Positions 5,536-6,044 of a DNA stretch of 6,044 nucleotides are shown piece after piece; the first letter of the stretch is position 1, and each line of letters begins with the position of its first letter. The notes below the pieces were generated by a model, which was given only the letters and a program-made list of their open reading frames with translations, ran no database searches and was not told where the DNA came from. Origin of the DNA: Oribacterium parvum (GTDB taxonomy: Bacteria > Bacillota > Clostridia > Lachnospirales > Lachnospiraceae). The stretch is from NCBI GenBank assembly GCA_938022235.1, contig CALIEL010000196.1, forward strand, positions 1-6,044. Reading direction: 5' to 3'. The position numbers and the translations under genes are program-made.

Positions 5536-5680
5536 TGCCGATACACTCCATACATACTTTGATTGCCTTGTTCATTACCACCAGTGCCTCTCCCCGATGA
5601 ACTCCCACATAGATCATGACAATGCCCATACAAAGGAGAATCAGGGAAGTCAGCCGGGACTTTAAAATTTTCTGTTTCAT
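5528..5680 (-). CDS. CXXC-containing membrane mini-protein (CD1871A-like)
   Basis: A 50-residue gene read directly from the sequence. A basic N-terminus (MKQKILKSR) is followed by one membrane segment (about 11-27, with Cys17 inside it), then VHRGEALVVMNKAIKV and the terminal motif CMECIGIG (43-50). This matches the family I know as CD1871A CXXC motif-containing proteins, which in clostridia sit beside TlpA-like and 4Fe-4S polyferredoxin genes, as here. The positive-inside rule puts the CXXC tail outside the membrane, where TlpA-like proteins act. ATG 5680 follows TTGAGGA, with GAGGA ten bases upstream. Its stop overlaps the TTG start of the polyferredoxin, suggesting coupled translation. A thiol relay or metal-binding role is inference; no function is proven to my knowledge. 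Confidence 0.85.
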   Translation of the reverse strand: MKQKILKSRLTSLILLCMGIVMIYVGVHRGEALVVMNKAIKVCMECIGIG

Positions 5681-5700
5681 ATTTCACCATTCCTCAACAC

Positions 5701-5730
5701 AGCTTGCCAAAGCTAGATTTTTGTAGCTTT
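5701..5730 (-). promoter_or_regulatory. Two mutually exclusive small hairpins before the CXXC gene
   Basis: Arms 5709-5715 (AAAGCTA) and 5724-5730 (TAGCTTT) form a seven-pair stem with an 8-base loop. The inner arm can instead pair as AGCTT (5701-5705) with AAGCT (5710-5714) around the loop GCCA. The two structures share 5710-5714, and the second lies five bases before the ribosome site of the CXXC gene. They could tune translation or RNA decay between the TlpA-like gene and its neighbour, but the stems are short and AT-rich, and no T-run follows. Confidence 0.3.
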
Positions 5731-5766
5731 TCGTATAACTTATATAGCTCCATTAAAAGTGAGCCT

Positions 5767-6044
5767 TTACTGCTTTACTTTAGCCAGTTCCTTTTCAATG
5801 ATTTCCAACCAAGCCTTCTTATTGTGGGAACCGGAATAGGTCTCTCCTACAATCTGTCCCTTCTTATCCACAAAGAAGGTCTCCGGAAAGGCCTGAATTC
5901 CGCTGAGTCTGCCGTTGAAATTGCTTTTATCCGGAATCAGGAAGGGATACTCCGCCTTGCTTCTTTCCCGAATCAGCTTCGCTTTCTCTAAAGCCTCCTG
6001 ATTTTCTCCGGTCTGGTCCACCGTGTCCGTTACCACCCCAACGA
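5767..6044 (-). CDS. TlpA/thioredoxin-like disulfide reductase, C-terminal part (partial)
   Basis: The frame enters from the right edge and ends at TAA 5767-5769, giving the last 91 residues. They show the second half of a TlpA/redoxin thioredoxin fold: VGVVTDTV, the strand EYPFLIPD, then GIQAFPETFFVDKKGQIVGETYSG with the cis-proline loop (FPETFFVD) and the typical hairpin DKKGQIV, and a final helix (KAWLEIIEKELAKVKQ). The active-site CXXC and any signal peptide lie outside the window. TlpA-like proteins are usually membrane-anchored or lipoproteins that reduce disulfides outside the membrane. It precedes the CXXC mini-protein by 86 bases and the polyferredoxin gene in the same orientation, and is probably the first visible gene of that operon. 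The GTG at 6036 is internal, because the frame continues without a stop to the edge. Confidence 0.85.
   Translation of the reverse strand, partial: VGVVTDTVDQTGENQEALEKAKLIRERSKAEYPFLIPDKSNFNGRLSGIQAFPETFFVDKKGQIVGETYSGSHNKKAWLEIIEKELAKVKQ

Noticed and set aside
5681..5766. Separate promoter for the CXXC gene in the 86-base spacer
   Set aside because: AT-rich hexamers such as TATATA are present, but no matching -35 is found at proper spacing, so cotranscription with the TlpA-like gene is simpler.

Overview
The window looks like a piece of chromosome from a low-to-moderate GC Gram-positive anaerobe of the class Clostridia, most likely a Lachnospiraceae-type organism. The reasons are strong GGAGG-type ribosome binding sites, a clostridial-style RpiB and MurA, a DUF187 cell-envelope glycosidase-like protein, and a TlpA / CXXC mini-protein / polyferredoxin gene set that I know from clostridial genomes. 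The genus cannot be fixed from the sequence. All complete genes lie on the minus strand; only the tail of one gene at the left edge is on the plus strand.

Layout from the right edge in the direction of minus-strand transcription: (a) 6044-4612 holds the C-terminal part of a TlpA/thioredoxin-like protein, a 50-residue membrane peptide ending in a CXXC motif, and a membrane polyferredoxin of the NapH/YccM kind. The last two overlap by 8 bases, with a TTG start. Together they look like a membrane redox relay. (b) 4611-3986 has a tandemly duplicated leader of about 35 bp, then a 181-residue acidic protein that I do not recognise. (c) 3985-2498 is murA, with a good SigA-type promoter and two 21-bp direct repeats just upstream of it. 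(d) 2497-2105 is a 393-bp intergenic region with a 140-bp inverted-repeat element, three 19-bp tandem repeats and a likely extended -10 promoter. (e) 2104-776 encodes a secreted glycosyl-hydrolase-like protein (DUF187/GHL10). (f) 599-135 is rpiB, whose last codons form one arm of a bidirectional terminator shared with the converging plus-strand gene that ends at 112.

Functionally, murA (first step of peptidoglycan precursor synthesis) and the GHL10 protein (probable wall or polysaccharide glycosidase) are both envelope-related, rpiB belongs to the pentose phosphate pathway, and the TlpA/CXXC/polyferredoxin set probably handles electrons at the membrane. Two genes were recovered by direct reading: the CXXC mini-protein at 5528-5680 and the gene tail at 2-112. 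Start codons of rpiB, the GHL10 gene and murA were placed inside longer open frames from ribosome binding sites and promoters. The most notable points are the redox module and the several unexplained repeat structures between genes.
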